The position numbers and the translations under genes were made by a program. The notes under the pieces are model-generated. The model made no database searches, had not been told where the DNA came from, and worked only from the letters and a program-made list of their open reading frames with translations. Positions 8,657-17,318 of a stretch of DNA of 64,000 nucleotides are shown here, in pieces (within the stretch, counting starts at the first letter, position 1; the number at the start of each line of letters is the position of its first letter). Source of the DNA: Acidobacteriaceae bacterium (GTDB taxonomy: Bacteria; Acidobacteriota; Terriglobia; Terriglobales; Acidobacteriaceae); assembly GCA_003168355.1 (NCBI GenBank), contig PMSQ01000197.1, positions 20,043 to 84,042 of the forward strand. Reading direction: 5' to 3'.

Positions 8657-9874
8657 TTATTGAGCCCAGTAAAGCAACAAGGGTTGTATTCCGTAGCCTG
8701 TTCCCTTCGGGGGAATTACGGAAACTTCTCCCTCAAGATTTCGGGCACGGTTCACGTGCCAGGATGGTGGAATGTCCATGCCCGCAGGGCCATCCGGATT
8801 CCAGATGATCTTACTGGTGGTGTCGCCACGCTGAATATCGCATATCCAGGGTGCATGGGAAGCGTGCCAAGCTTGCGGGATATCGGTCGAGGTGCATGAC
8901 TTCAGCACCGCCCCCACTAACCATTCTTGCAGAACGCCAAAAGCCTTCCCTGCCAGCGTGGGGGTTACTCCGTCCTCCCGGACGAGCGGAAGTGGGACCT
9001 TGGGATCGCCCCAGATATACCAGTAAGCCCGCGAAGTGCCGGCCGCGTAGCTAAGAATCATCGCGCGTGCGATGTAGGCTACCGCCGTGCGTTCGTCGAG
9101 TTTCTGTCCCGTCCAGCCAAATTCATCGTTCCACAGCGGTTTTCTCACCCCATTTTTCGCCATAATTGCGCGCACCGCCGCGACCTCGCCGAAAACACTT
9201 TCCGGAGGGGAAGGCGCAAAATAGAAATGAAATCCTACGATGTCGACGTAATTCCCTCCACCTTTTTGCAAGAACTGATCCATCCAAGTGAAACCCGAGG
9301 CGCCCACGGGAGAGGGTGAAATGATCTGGTTTGCTGGATCAATCCTTTTCAATTCCTCGTATGCAGCCTGGGTCAAAGTAACCAGGGCCCCAACGTCGCT
9401 TCGGTAAAAGGCTCCTTCGCTCGGTTCATTCCAAATTTCCCAGTAGTGAACCTGCCCCTTATATCGGTTGCCCATGGCCTTGACGTACTCGCGCCAGTCT
9501 TGGAGGTTCGCCGGCTCCCAGCACGCCCCGGGACCCACTGGGCAGGTTTCGTTTGGCCTGGAAGAAGCCCAGGGGGGACTAAATGCCAACCCGCCGATTA
9601 GGTCGACATTCGGCGTCTTCAGGGTTTGCTGTACCAGCGAGTCCGTTCGTTTGTAATCCCATTCCCCGCGATTTTTCTGCACCCAGGTCCAGCTCAGAGT
9701 AAGCCTTCGACCGCCAAAAGGCACCGACGGCGCATTATCTCCGTAGTGCATACCGAAATAGCTAGGCGGAATGGGAGAGTCACTGGGAGGCGTCTGTCCT
9801 GCAGCTAGAATGGTGAACGTCAAAAAAAGCACACAATACAGAATGCCTGCCTTACTAGCTCCGGTCCATTGCAT
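8657..9874 (-). CDS. Secreted clan-A glycoside hydrolase (GH39/cellulase-like)
   Basis: 405 residues. The ATG at 9874 is preceded by GAGGTG at a good distance; a longer frame exists upstream but adds nothing recognisable. Residues 1-26 form a signal peptide. A TIM-barrel follows with the acid/base Glu150 in YWEIWNEP, the His-x-Tyr strand FHFYFA, and the nucleophile Glu251 in LWNDEFGW; the spacing and motifs fit clan GH-A, closest by eye to GH39-type enzymes. It probably acts on a plant or microbial polysaccharide outside the cytoplasmic membrane. It faces the glycan operon convergently. The substrate is not readable from sequence. Confidence 0.8.
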   Translation of the reverse strand: MQWTGASKAGILYCVLFLTFTILAAGQTPPSDSPIPPSYFGMHYGDNAPSVPFGGRRLTLSWTWVQKNRGEWDYKRTDSLVQQTLKTPNVDLIGGLAFSPPWASSRPNETCPVGPGACWEPANLQDWREYVKAMGNRYKGQVHYWEIWNEPSEGAFYRSDVGALVTLTQAAYEELKRIDPANQIISPSPVGASGFTWMDQFLQKGGGNYVDIVGFHFYFAPSPPESVFGEVAAVRAIMAKNGVRKPLWNDEFGWTGQKLDERTAVAYIARAMILSYAAGTSRAYWYIWGDPKVPLPLVREDGVTPTLAGKAFGVLQEWLVGAVLKSCTSTDIPQAWHASHAPWICDIQRGDTTSKIIWNPDGPAGMDIPPSWHVNRARNLEGEVSVIPPKGTGYGIQPLLLYWAQ

Positions 9875-10143
9875 TGAAATGCACCTCAGATGATTGGGGT
9901 TTCGGAAAAGGAAACTCAAACCGAGCGATTCCTTTCGCTCCTAGTGTCGTCGCCATTATAGCCGGGGGAGCGGAAGAATTCTCTAGAGGGCACGGCGTGT
10001 GTCGTCGGGCGAAGTAGACAAGGAGTTTTCTTGGAGGCGCTCCAAAATAAATAAGGGGTGATTTCGTCCGCGCTAGGAGGCCACCAAATATTACCGCTGG
10101 CCTGCGTGGGAGAAGTAAATTGGCCGTCGAGCGTATATCCACC

Positions 10144-10467
10144 CTACGGGATCGAGAATTGGTTGCCAGCAATCGGAAAGCTCTCAGTAGCGGGGTTCTT
10201 GCAAGATGTGTCGAATTGCATCTGGTCCGGTGCGCCAGGTCCAGAGAACTGAATGCAGAATACCGTGTTATTAGGCTCGACTATGAAGCGGATGGTCCCG
10301 TAGCCACCGCCGAATGCATCGGGCTGGCTGAAGGTACCGACCCATGAAGTGCCACTATTGCTACTACCACTGCCGCCGCAGCAGAGCGTTGCAAGCGACA
10401 GTAAAACAAGCAAAGACCACGCAACAGCTTGTCGGAAAGCCTTTGCCGATTCGCGCTGTTTGGGCAT
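10144..10467 (-). CDS. Small lipoprotein, probably truncated by an in-frame amber codon
   Basis: 107 residues from ATG 10467. The N-terminus has a hydrophobic segment and a lipobox (SLATLCCGG), then a Gly/Ser linker and a small beta-rich domain with SWVGTFSQPDAFGGGYG. It stops at TAG (10144-10146), but the same frame stays open and protein-like for at least another 25 codons (GGYTLDGQFTSPTQASGN and beyond), so the domain is probably cut short. A single C-to-T change at a Gln codon would explain it (inference). Function unknown; the predicted location is membrane-anchored. It lies upstream of the glycoside hydrolase on the same strand. Confidence 0.6.
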   Translation of the reverse strand: MPKQRESAKAFRQAVAWSLLVLLSLATLCCGGSGSSNSGTSWVGTFSQPDAFGGGYGTIRFIVEPNNTVFCIQFSGPGAPDQMQFDTSCKNPATESFPIAGNQFSIP

Positions 10468-10612
10468 TGGCAAACTTTCGGGTGAATTCTAGCCGGCCTC
10501 CGCTGCCTTTACAACCGCAGGTGGCCTCTCGTGCAAGAACCCGAGGGATCAAGCTTTGTTTCGGTGGCAGTCGAATGATGGCAAACCATGGCTGAAGCAG
10601 TTATTACGGAGC

Positions 10613-11320
10613 TTAGCCGGCTGCGGTGCCCGTGATTCTCACCGCGACTTGCTCATTCGTCATCACATATCCCAGGTACTCGAATTGCAGTTGCCGCGCG
10701 GAGACAAACTCTTGAAAGGCGAGAAATTCTCCCTTTTTCCAGCCGGGATAATTGAAGAATTCGTCGAACACAAGGACAGTGCCTTTTACGATTCGATTTC
10801 CGAAGACCTCGAATACAGTTTTGGTTGATGAATAAAGATCGCAGTCGATGTGGAGGAAGGAGCAATTGCCGGGGTGTTCGTGTGCGAAGGCGGGCACGCT
10901 TTCATTGAACCAGCCTTTTATGAGCTTAACGTTTTTTCGGACACGCGGAAGCGCCTTCATGCGAAACGTGCCCTTCTCTACGCCGGGCTGCCAATCCTCC
11001 GGCAGGCCTTCGAAAGAATCGAAGCCATAAATTGTTTTCGGAACCCGGGAGGCGATAAAGTTGATGGTTGAGCCGCTGTAGACCCCAAATTCGCAAAAGA
11101 GGCCGGCATTAGAAGCTACGGAACCAAGGGCGGCCTCCAGAAGACCGAATTTATCGCAGAAAGATTTCGTGTCAGACATATGCTCTTCGACGAAGAAAAG
11201 CGTTTCCTGCATAGCTTTTCTTCGCATGGCCCGGTGAAGATTCTTAGCATCGGCCTCTAAAACGTAGTCTCCCACCCTGGCCACGGCTCTTCTTAGCAAC
11301 GCTTTTGCATCAAGTAACAT
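10613..11320 (-). CDS. TylF/MycF-like O-methyltransferase
   Basis: A 235-residue class I methyltransferase. FCEFGVYSGSTINFIA (near residue 75) is the SAM-binding loop. YGFDSFEGLPEDW is the hallmark of the TylF/MycF sugar O-methyltransferase family. FLHIDCDLYSSTKTVF and VLVFDEFFNYPGW carry the metal-binding acidic residues. It probably O-methylates a sugar hydroxyl. No clear Shine-Dalgarno sequence precedes the ATG. It is divergent from the membrane phosphatase/sulfatase-like gene. The acceptor is unknown. Confidence 0.82.
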   Translation of the reverse strand: MLLDAKALLRRAVARVGDYVLEADAKNLHRAMRRKAMQETLFFVEEHMSDTKSFCDKFGLLEAALGSVASNAGLFCEFGVYSGSTINFIASRVPKTIYGFDSFEGLPEDWQPGVEKGTFRMKALPRVRKNVKLIKGWFNESVPAFAHEHPGNCSFLHIDCDLYSSTKTVFEVFGNRIVKGTVLVFDEFFNYPGWKKGEFLAFQEFVSARQLQFEYLGYVMTNEQVAVRITGTAAG

Positions 11321-11626
11321 GATCCATACACTAAACGATTCTCGTCCTCAGCGACAACCTAAGCTGCGGGCGGAACCGACGATGCGAGAATCGGCCGGCG
11401 CGTGCTTGAAATATCCGCGTCAGCTAACGTAGTATGAACGCACCGTAGCGATAGACGTACCCTACGCCGTTTTGCAGTGCGGGTGAGAGCTCAGGCCGCT
11501 TCGAACGCGAAACTCGCAAAGCGCCAGGCATTCAGGCTATCCCACCAGTTTTCAGTAAATTTTTAGTGCTCAGTGTGTTGATCCGAGATCCTGATCGATG
11601 CTCGGAAACTCCGTTCCTGGAGAATC
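11321..11626. other. 306-base divergent intergenic region, no gene seen
   Basis: It separates the minus-strand TylF-like gene from the plus-strand sulfatase-like gene, so promoters for both should lie here. I could not identify convincing -35/-10 pairs. The only clear signal is GGAG ten bases before the ATG at 11627. Confidence 0.5.
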
Positions 11627-13594
11627 ATGCTCACCGAATCGCCTGAGAAAATTGAGTCCGAAAAGGAAATACCCCTCGCCCTTCGTCCCGCATTGGCGCT
11701 CACCGGCATCATCGCGATTATATGTTTGAGTCTGGAAGTCGAGGTCTTGGAAAAAATCGACGGGCTTTCGCTTTACATGCGTTACCGCGAGATAGCGCTG
11801 GACGTCGGTGTCGCTTTGATTATCCTGCTGGGATTCTCAGTAGTGTGGTGGGTCTTGATGTTACTCGGTGTGAAGCTTGCGAGTCTAGTTTTCCCGTCTT
11901 CAAGAAAGCAATCCATCACGGCATTGGGCTGGCATTTGGGACTCGGAATTCCCTTCTCCTACTTATTGCTGGACATTTTCGGTGCTGTGAGGCTGGAGCT
12001 TATCCCACATTGGCATCCCGCGCTGCGCGGCTGGATATTCCTGAGTCTGCTTTTCCTGGGAAGCGCCATTGGCGGTCTCTGTGCAATCAGCGCGGCGAGG
12101 TTGCAGGAATTCTGCCAGACTCGGTTGGCGCCTATTGCGTGGGCCCACCTCTTCCTGGGTTTCGTCGCATTTTTGTTCTTGTGTAGGCCCGGAGTATATC
12201 TGTTCCGCGACTACGCACACCCGGGCCGGCCTTCGATTACTGCGGATTTGCCTGACGTCTACCTCATTACTATCGATGCGGCGAGAGCCGATGATCTATC
12301 TCTTTATGGGTACTGGCGCCCTACCACCCCAAACCTGGAGCGATTTGCCCAGAAGGCATACACCTTTGATTATTTCTTTGCTAATTCGAATTTTACTACG
12401 CCGGCTACGACGTCCATTGAGACCGGTCAGCTACCTTGGACACATCGTGTATTTCAAGCAGGGAGCTTTCCCAGGGTTCAGTCTCAGCATGAAACACTCG
12501 CTTCCGTGTTGCGTCAGCACGGCTATTACACCGCAATGATTTCTTCGAATTACCTTGCATCTCCGGTCCACCACAGAACGATCGAGAGCTACGACGCGGT
12601 GGGTTTTTCTGCACCAATCGATGCATCCGGGCCCTGGCTGCGTTTTACCAATCTCGTCGGCGCCAATACTCAATACACGCTGTTTGCTTCGTTGCTACAG
12701 AGTCTGGCTGGCATCAGGTTTTACCTGGATTCTCTGGTTTGGGGCAACGACTATCCCTACCCTGCGGAACCGGTCTTTGATCGGGCTCGCTCCTTACTTG
12801 AGCGCCACGATATCGCGCAACCACGTTTTGTATGGACGCATGTGTTTCCTCCGCATGATCCTTACGTGGCGCCTGCGCCATTTAGAACGCACTTCCTGGC
12901 CTCGAACAAGTTAACTCATGTGTACGACTATTTGGGTTTTCACGCCACGACGCTTCCCCATGGGGCAACCATGTCAGATCTGCAGGCGCGCTATGACGAA
13001 ATGGTTCTGTATGCAGACTCTGCGGTGGGAGGCTACCTTGACTGGCTCGACCGGACAGGGCGGCTGGATCGCTCAATCGTTATCGTCACGGCGGATCATG
13101 GCGAGTCCTTCGAACACGATTGGATGATGCACACAGGCCCGTACCTGTTTAATGGGTTGGTTCACATTCCACTGCTCATCCACGTCCCCGGGCAAAAGCA
13201 AAGCGCACGCGTCAGCCAAGCGGCGCAACAGGTGGATTTGCTTCCTACGGTGCTGGACCTTTTGGGAATACCGGAGCCAGATTGGACCGACGGGGTGTCG
13301 CTCAAACCCGCTTTGGACGGCAAAGAATTGCCCAATCGGTTTATCTACACCATGAACTTAGAGCGCAATCGCGTCTTTGACCCAGTCTCTAAAGGCACAG
13401 TGGCAATCATTGATAATGAGTACAAATATATCGACTACCTCGACGCAAAAAAAGAATCGCTTTACCGATATAGAAACGATCAGTATGAGCAAAATGATCT
13501 CGTCGACTCGGAACGCGGTGTTGCGGCAGCTCTGCGGGCTGCGCTACTTGACAAATTGAGAGAGGTCAATCAACCACCGATCTGGAAACCGTGA
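11627..13594 (+). CDS. Membrane alkaline-phosphatase-superfamily (sulfatase-fold) enzyme
   Basis: 655 residues. Five hydrophobic spans occupy about residues 20-190; a periplasmic sulfatase-fold domain follows. Metal ligands are visible in LITIDAARADDLSLYGY and VTADHGESFEHD, with a His in WTHVFPPHDPY. The nucleophile region reads TTPATTSIETGQLP: there is no Cys/Ser-x-Pro-x-Arg formylglycine signature, so a Thr nucleophile, as in phosphoglycerol or phosphoethanolamine transferases, is more likely than a true sulfatase. The membrane bundle plus catalytic domain also matches that class. It is followed by a sulfotransferase gene. Confidence 0.8.
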   Translation: MLTESPEKIESEKEIPLALRPALALTGIIAIICLSLEVEVLEKIDGLSLYMRYREIALDVGVALIILLGFSVVWWVLMLLGVKLASLVFPSSRKQSITALGWHLGLGIPFSYLLLDIFGAVRLELIPHWHPALRGWIFLSLLFLGSAIGGLCAISAARLQEFCQTRLAPIAWAHLFLGFVAFLFLCRPGVYLFRDYAHPGRPSITADLPDVYLITIDAARADDLSLYGYWRPTTPNLERFAQKAYTFDYFFANSNFTTPATTSIETGQLPWTHRVFQAGSFPRVQSQHETLASVLRQHGYYTAMISSNYLASPVHHRTIESYDAVGFSAPIDASGPWLRFTNLVGANTQYTLFASLLQSLAGIRFYLDSLVWGNDYPYPAEPVFDRARSLLERHDIAQPRFVWTHVFPPHDPYVAPAPFRTHFLASNKLTHVYDYLGFHATTLPHGATMSDLQARYDEMVLYADSAVGGYLDWLDRTGRLDRSIVIVTADHGESFEHDWMMHTGPYLFNGLVHIPLLIHVPGQKQSARVSQAAQQVDLLPTVLDLLGIPEPDWTDGVSLKPALDGKELPNRFIYTMNLERNRVFDPVSKGTVAIIDNEYKYIDYLDAKKESLYRYRNDQYEQNDLVDSERGVAAALRAALLDKLREVNQPPIWKP

Positions 13595-13632
13595 AGCCAC
13601 CACTCCACGGACCGACAGTTAAGACCGACATT

Positions 13633-13662
13633 ATAAGTAATGACCCAATAAGTAATGACCCA
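13633..13662 (+). repeat. 15-base tandem duplication spanning a start codon
   Basis: Two exact copies of ATAAGTAATGACCCA lie at 13633-13647 and 13648-13662. Each contains an ATG in the same frame. The first ATG (13640) runs into TAA after three codons because of the duplication; the second (13655) opens the sulfotransferase. Confidence 0.9.
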
Positions 13663-14758
13663 ACGCTTGCGGCTAACTCGCCCGGCATGGCGGCGATTGT
13701 CGTCGAAAATAGAGGCTGCTGGCGTTCGTTTGACGCGACGGACTAATCTTCTTTACCGCTTGACCAGCATCAACTCATCGATCCTGCTTCGGCTTCAACA
13801 TGCCAGCTACAGGGAGGCTCTAGAGAAAGCCAGTCCGCCCGCTCCGATCTTTCTTCTCGGATTTTGGCGATCCGGCACAACACTGTTACATGAGTTTTTC
13901 TCGCGTGACCTGCGATTCGGTTTCCCCAGCACCTACGCGTGTCTGAACGCAGTGCACTTCTTGCTCACTGAGTCATTGGTCCGCAACCAGACAAAGCAGC
14001 GACCGGTTCGAAGGGCAATGGACAATATGAACTACTCGTGGTCCTCGCCTCAGGAAGACGAGTTCGCGCTGTTTGCTTTGGGTGCTCCCTCGCCCTACGA
14101 AGCATTGCTCGTGCCCTCTCTGATGTGTGACCCCAGATCGCTCCTTGATCCGCGGACGCGTCCAGAGGAACAGCAAGAGCGATGGAAGGAGGCTCTGCTT
14201 TATTTCTTGCGTCTGCTCACCGTCCAACAAAATAAGCCGATGGTGCTCAAGTCCCCGCCGCATGGTTTCCAATTACCCGCATTGCCCTCGTTGTTTCCCG
14301 AGGCGCGCTATGTCCTCATCGAGCGTAATCCCTATGAGGTGTTTGCCTCGAATCTTAAACTTTGGCCGACGCTTGTCAACTTGTACGGCCTGGAATCCAT
14401 TTCTTCGCAGGTTGTGGAGTCATTCGTACTTGCCGCTTATCTGCTCCATGAAGAAGCGATCGCAGAGGGCGTTCACCAATTGCCACCCCGCTCTTTTGCA
14501 AGAGTGCGCTACGAAGATTTGGTTGCGGATCCGGTTCGGCAAATGGCTCGTTTATATACAGAGCTAGGGCTCGATGATTTCGAGAGTGCACGACCCCTGG
14601 TCCAACAACACGCTTTGAGCATTGCCGGGCATGCCCGAAACCACTTCTTGCTTTCCGAAAGTCAGAAAGCAAGCGTTGAATCGGCATGGAGCGAAATCAT
14701 TCGAGACAAGGGTTATGGCTGGGACGGGCAATATGTCAAGCTGAAGAAGGGGGAATGA
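13655..14758 (+). CDS. Sulfotransferase family protein
   Basis: A 367-residue cytosolic-type sulfotransferase. The PAPS 5'-phosphosulfate loop is FLLGFWRSGTTLLHEF (about residues 65-80). A 3'-phosphate region is recognisable around YVLIERNPYEVFASNLKLW, and FARVRYEDLVADP is a further family signature. It would transfer sulfate from PAPS to a carbohydrate or lipid hydroxyl. Together with the preceding sulfatase-fold gene it may modify surface glycans (inference). No good Shine-Dalgarno sequence precedes the ATG, and the start sits in the duplicated 15-mer. Confidence 0.85.
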   Translation: MTQRLRLTRPAWRRLSSKIEAAGVRLTRRTNLLYRLTSINSSILLRLQHASYREALEKASPPAPIFLLGFWRSGTTLLHEFFSRDLRFGFPSTYACLNAVHFLLTESLVRNQTKQRPVRRAMDNMNYSWSSPQEDEFALFALGAPSPYEALLVPSLMCDPRSLLDPRTRPEEQQERWKEALLYFLRLLTVQQNKPMVLKSPPHGFQLPALPSLFPEARYVLIERNPYEVFASNLKLWPTLVNLYGLESISSQVVESFVLAAYLLHEEAIAEGVHQLPPRSFARVRYEDLVADPVRQMARLYTELGLDDFESARPLVQQHALSIAGHARNHFLLSESQKASVESAWSEIIRDKGYGWDGQYVKLKKGE

Positions 14759-14808
14759 CTGCTGTCCCCTCTTGCGTCACATCCAGCTTCGCAAGAGGAA
14801 CGTTCGGA

Positions 14809-15033
14809 TTACTCGGCGTTTGGCTTGGCTGGCTCCGATCCTCTCAACCTGCGCACGAAATTGCCCACGGTCCGACGAACCCGATTGGCAAAAATCATCC
14901 ACATGGCCCAAAGCGCGGCTAAGGTCGGCATCAGAATTTGGAATAATGTTCCACCGCTTGGATCGCCGTAAGCGTACGCAGGAATTCCTACGAGCATCAA
15001 AAGGACGACCAGCACCAGGATTTTCACCCGCAC
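14809..15033 (-). CDS. Small two-span membrane protein, unknown function
   Basis: 74 residues from a GTG start that follows AAGGAGG by eight bases, a near-ideal ribosome binding site that decides the start over a much longer open frame. The N-terminus MRVKILVLVVLLMLVGIPAYA looks like a signal peptide or first span. A second span (about residues 33-48) is followed by a basic tail (RVRRTVGNFVRRLRG). I do not recognise a family. It stands alone between the sulfotransferase and the 15.3-18.5 kb island. Confidence 0.6.
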   Translation of the reverse strand: MRVKILVLVVLLMLVGIPAYAYGDPSGGTLFQILMPTLAALWAMWMIFANRVRRTVGNFVRRLRGSEPAKPNAE

Positions 15034-15288
15034 GCTTAAAACCTCCTTGAAAGGAAGACAATGTGGACGGCCTCCCAGTATGCGATTCTGCTTGAGATTT
15101 GTCAATATGGAATCCTTGAGGGTAGTGGGCGACTTTGAATTTCCACAGGGCAGGGAGATTTTGCCCGTTCCCGATTCCGGTAACTTTCCCGGAATATTAG
15201 GGTAATTCGACCAGTACACTTACGTACCCGCCCCAAAAGGCCGGAAATACTGATAAAATTTAGCTATTGAACGATAGACAGGTTAGTT

Positions 15289-16152
15289 CTATGATTCGGC
15301 GTCAAACCAAACGACTTGGGATCGAATCTGAAGTTCGCATCGTTTTTTACGGAGTCTGACTCTCATGCAAAAGCGTTCATCGAAGAAATCCGCGAAAAGA
15401 GGCGGTCGCAAACCGCGAACCATATCGCGCACGCCTTGGTTTGGGGATTGCGGAGACAAAACAAAGTCCGCATCGGTGGTAAGCAGCGCTATGAGCGAAC
15501 GATCCATGCCCTCCGGGTACTCGTTGGTCATGAGCGCAAAGGATCGGTGGTAACCGGCCCATAGAAGCAACCGCTGATCGAACGCCGTCGTGGTGATGTG
15601 CTTGGCCATTTCCTGAATCGCAAATCCTCCCGGATTTAGAAACGTAAACACGAACTCACCGTGCGGTATCTTGACGTTCACCGCGTTTGGAGCAGCGGCA
15701 ATCTGGAGTTGCTGCGCAGCGGGTGCGGCGTGTAATCCAAGGCAGTGCCGGATTTTCCCATTCGGTGCGCGCATCTGCCGTGCGTACTGTTGCGACCTTT
15801 CTGTTACCACAATCAATTGGTGCGCGACACACTCCATCACGTTTACCTTGATGGCCTCCAGCACGTTGGTAGCGCCGCGTGCTCTCAGCGTATTGACATA
15901 AGTGGCTGCTTCCCGGTTTTCAGCGGCAGTCAAGGGCAATCGCTGTGGCGCGAGGGCGGGGCGCTCGGGGAGGTTATCGACTGCGGCCTTGTATCGTTGC
16001 CAGATTCCCTCTGCTTGCTCTGCTGTAAGCGGGGAATCGAAGTAGCATTCATTCTGGAGATAGTGAATCGCAAATTCGCGAGGCATCCAGCCAGGGAGAA
16101 TCGCCCCTTCTAATGTGAGCGGCGGATTAGGTAAGGTCAGATTAGCTGCCAT
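15289..16152 (-). CDS. Uncharacterised 287-residue protein of the transposase island
   Basis: Not recognised. It is soluble with no signal peptide. The N-terminal part is rich in Pro/Leu and ends in a helical stretch with AATYVNTLRARGATNVLEAIKVNVME. The C-terminal half has a striking LLLWAGYHRSFALM segment and ends in a basic strand RVRLRKKRCELQI. The GYHRSFA phrase slightly recalls the substrate-loop phrasing of ParB-like proteins, but I would not assign that. It starts six bases downstream of the IS1-like transposase stop, on the same strand, which suggests co-transcription or co-transfer. Confidence 0.65.
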   Translation of the reverse strand: MAANLTLPNPPLTLEGAILPGWMPREFAIHYLQNECYFDSPLTAEQAEGIWQRYKAAVDNLPERPALAPQRLPLTAAENREAATYVNTLRARGATNVLEAIKVNVMECVAHQLIVVTERSQQYARQMRAPNGKIRHCLGLHAAPAAQQLQIAAAPNAVNVKIPHGEFVFTFLNPGGFAIQEMAKHITTTAFDQRLLLWAGYHRSFALMTNEYPEGMDRSLIALLTTDADFVLSPQSPNQGVRDMVRGLRPPLFADFFDERFCMRVRLRKKRCELQIRSQVVWFDAES

Positions 16153-16158
16153 GAAGTG

Positions 16159-17004
16159 TCATGCCGCTGCGGACACTGCTTTTTCTCCTAGTATGGAAAC
16201 CAGTTCATGCAATGACCAAACGTGATCCGCGAGGCCAGATTCCATCGCTGGCGTAACCCGCAAGGTCTGGTGCACGCGGCAGTAATTGTAGTACATGAAG
16301 TGCAAAGCTACCGAATGTTTTAAGTTGTCTAGCTTCTTAGAGAAAGCGTTAGTCAGGCGAGTGAATCGCCTCATACTCATCCGAATCGTAAGATTCTGTC
16401 GTTCTACATAACTGGTTGAAATGTGCCTCGAATCCGGCGCGCCAGCGACGACCGCCAGTTGTGTGCTGATGATTCGACCGGGACTATAGCGAGTCTCAGT
16501 TTCGGGTGCCGCTCCGTAAACCTTGACCAGCATCGCGTAGTCGATTTCCGAGCCGAATGTCTTTTCAACCGCATTGAGGTACACGTGATGACCATCTGTT
16601 GTTAATTGGAATCGGTTGGCCACCCGACTGGATAGGTCAAGCATCAGACGATGGGCATCAGCCGCGTCCCTCTTGCCTACGAGGTAGGAAATACCGAGCT
16701 TGGTATCAGCATCAATTGCAATCCATGTCCACACGTCGCCAGCGCCGAGTGCCTTCTTATCATCCGGCGCATTTTTGGCCTTCGCGTAACAAAAATTCCA
16801 AATCTCATCACATTGCACATGCCGGGGTTTTACATTGCGAACGTGGCTATTGTGATAGGCAGCACATGACGTACCGAGATCGACTAATAGTTTAAGAACT
16901 GTATCCTTGCAGACGCCAGTCATCCTGACGGTGGCTCTCACAGAGTTGCCTTCGATGAGTGCAGATACAACCTGCGCACGTTTCTCAATATTCGGACAGT
17001 TCAT
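16159..17004 (-). mobile_element. IS1-family-like DDE transposase gene
   Basis: About 281 residues from ATG 17004 (a GTG at 17013 is possible). An N-terminal helix-turn-helix (SVRATVRMTGVCKDTVLKLL) precedes a DDE core: Asp in HVQCDEIWNF, Asp in LTTDGHHVYL, Glu in SYVERQNLTIRMSMRRF. The signature and domain order fit the IS1-type transposase group with a single uninterrupted frame. Clear terminal inverted repeats could not be found; only an imperfect AGCGG/CATG match at the two flanks. The gene is complete, so the element may be recent or the transposase domesticated. Confidence 0.8.
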
Positions 17005-17096
17005 GGCAACCACAGTATGCTTGAGCGGTCATGCAAATGTCAAGCAAAAAAGAAAGGGCCGATGGCGGCCCTTGGCTTCTTAGGTTGTCGGTGATA

Positions 17097-17300
17097 TTAC
17101 TGCATCATTGCGGCACGACGCTTGTCTTTTTGCTTTGCTTGATCTTGATCCTCGCGTCGCTCTCCGTAGGAGGCACTTCGGCGGGAAGTATCCCACGCCT
17201 TCGGAGGGGTCACCTTGCCGATTTCATAGGGCGGCGGAATAAACCTCTTGAGGCTGTCGCTAGGCTCAAATTTACGCTCCGTCGTTTTCTTTTTGGTCAT
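17097..17300 (-). CDS. Small basic hydrophilic protein, unknown
   Basis: 67 residues from ATG 17300, preceded by AAAGGAGG at seven bases, which favours this start over an ATG six codons upstream. The sequence is very charged (MTKKKTTERKFEP at the start, DQAKQKDKRRAAMMQ at the end) with no predicted membrane span. It lies 18 bases downstream of the SDH-type protease gene and is probably co-transcribed with it. No family recognised. Confidence 0.55.
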   Translation of the reverse strand: MTKKKTTERKFEPSDSLKRFIPPPYEIGKVTPPKAWDTSRRSASYGERREDQDQAKQKDKRRAAMMQ

Positions 17301-17318
17301 ACGCTTCCCTCCTTTCAT

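Noticed and set aside
16150-17045. Terminal inverted repeats for the IS1-like element
   Set aside because: Only an imperfect AGCGG/CATG match at the flanks, overlapping the stop codon; too weak to define element ends.
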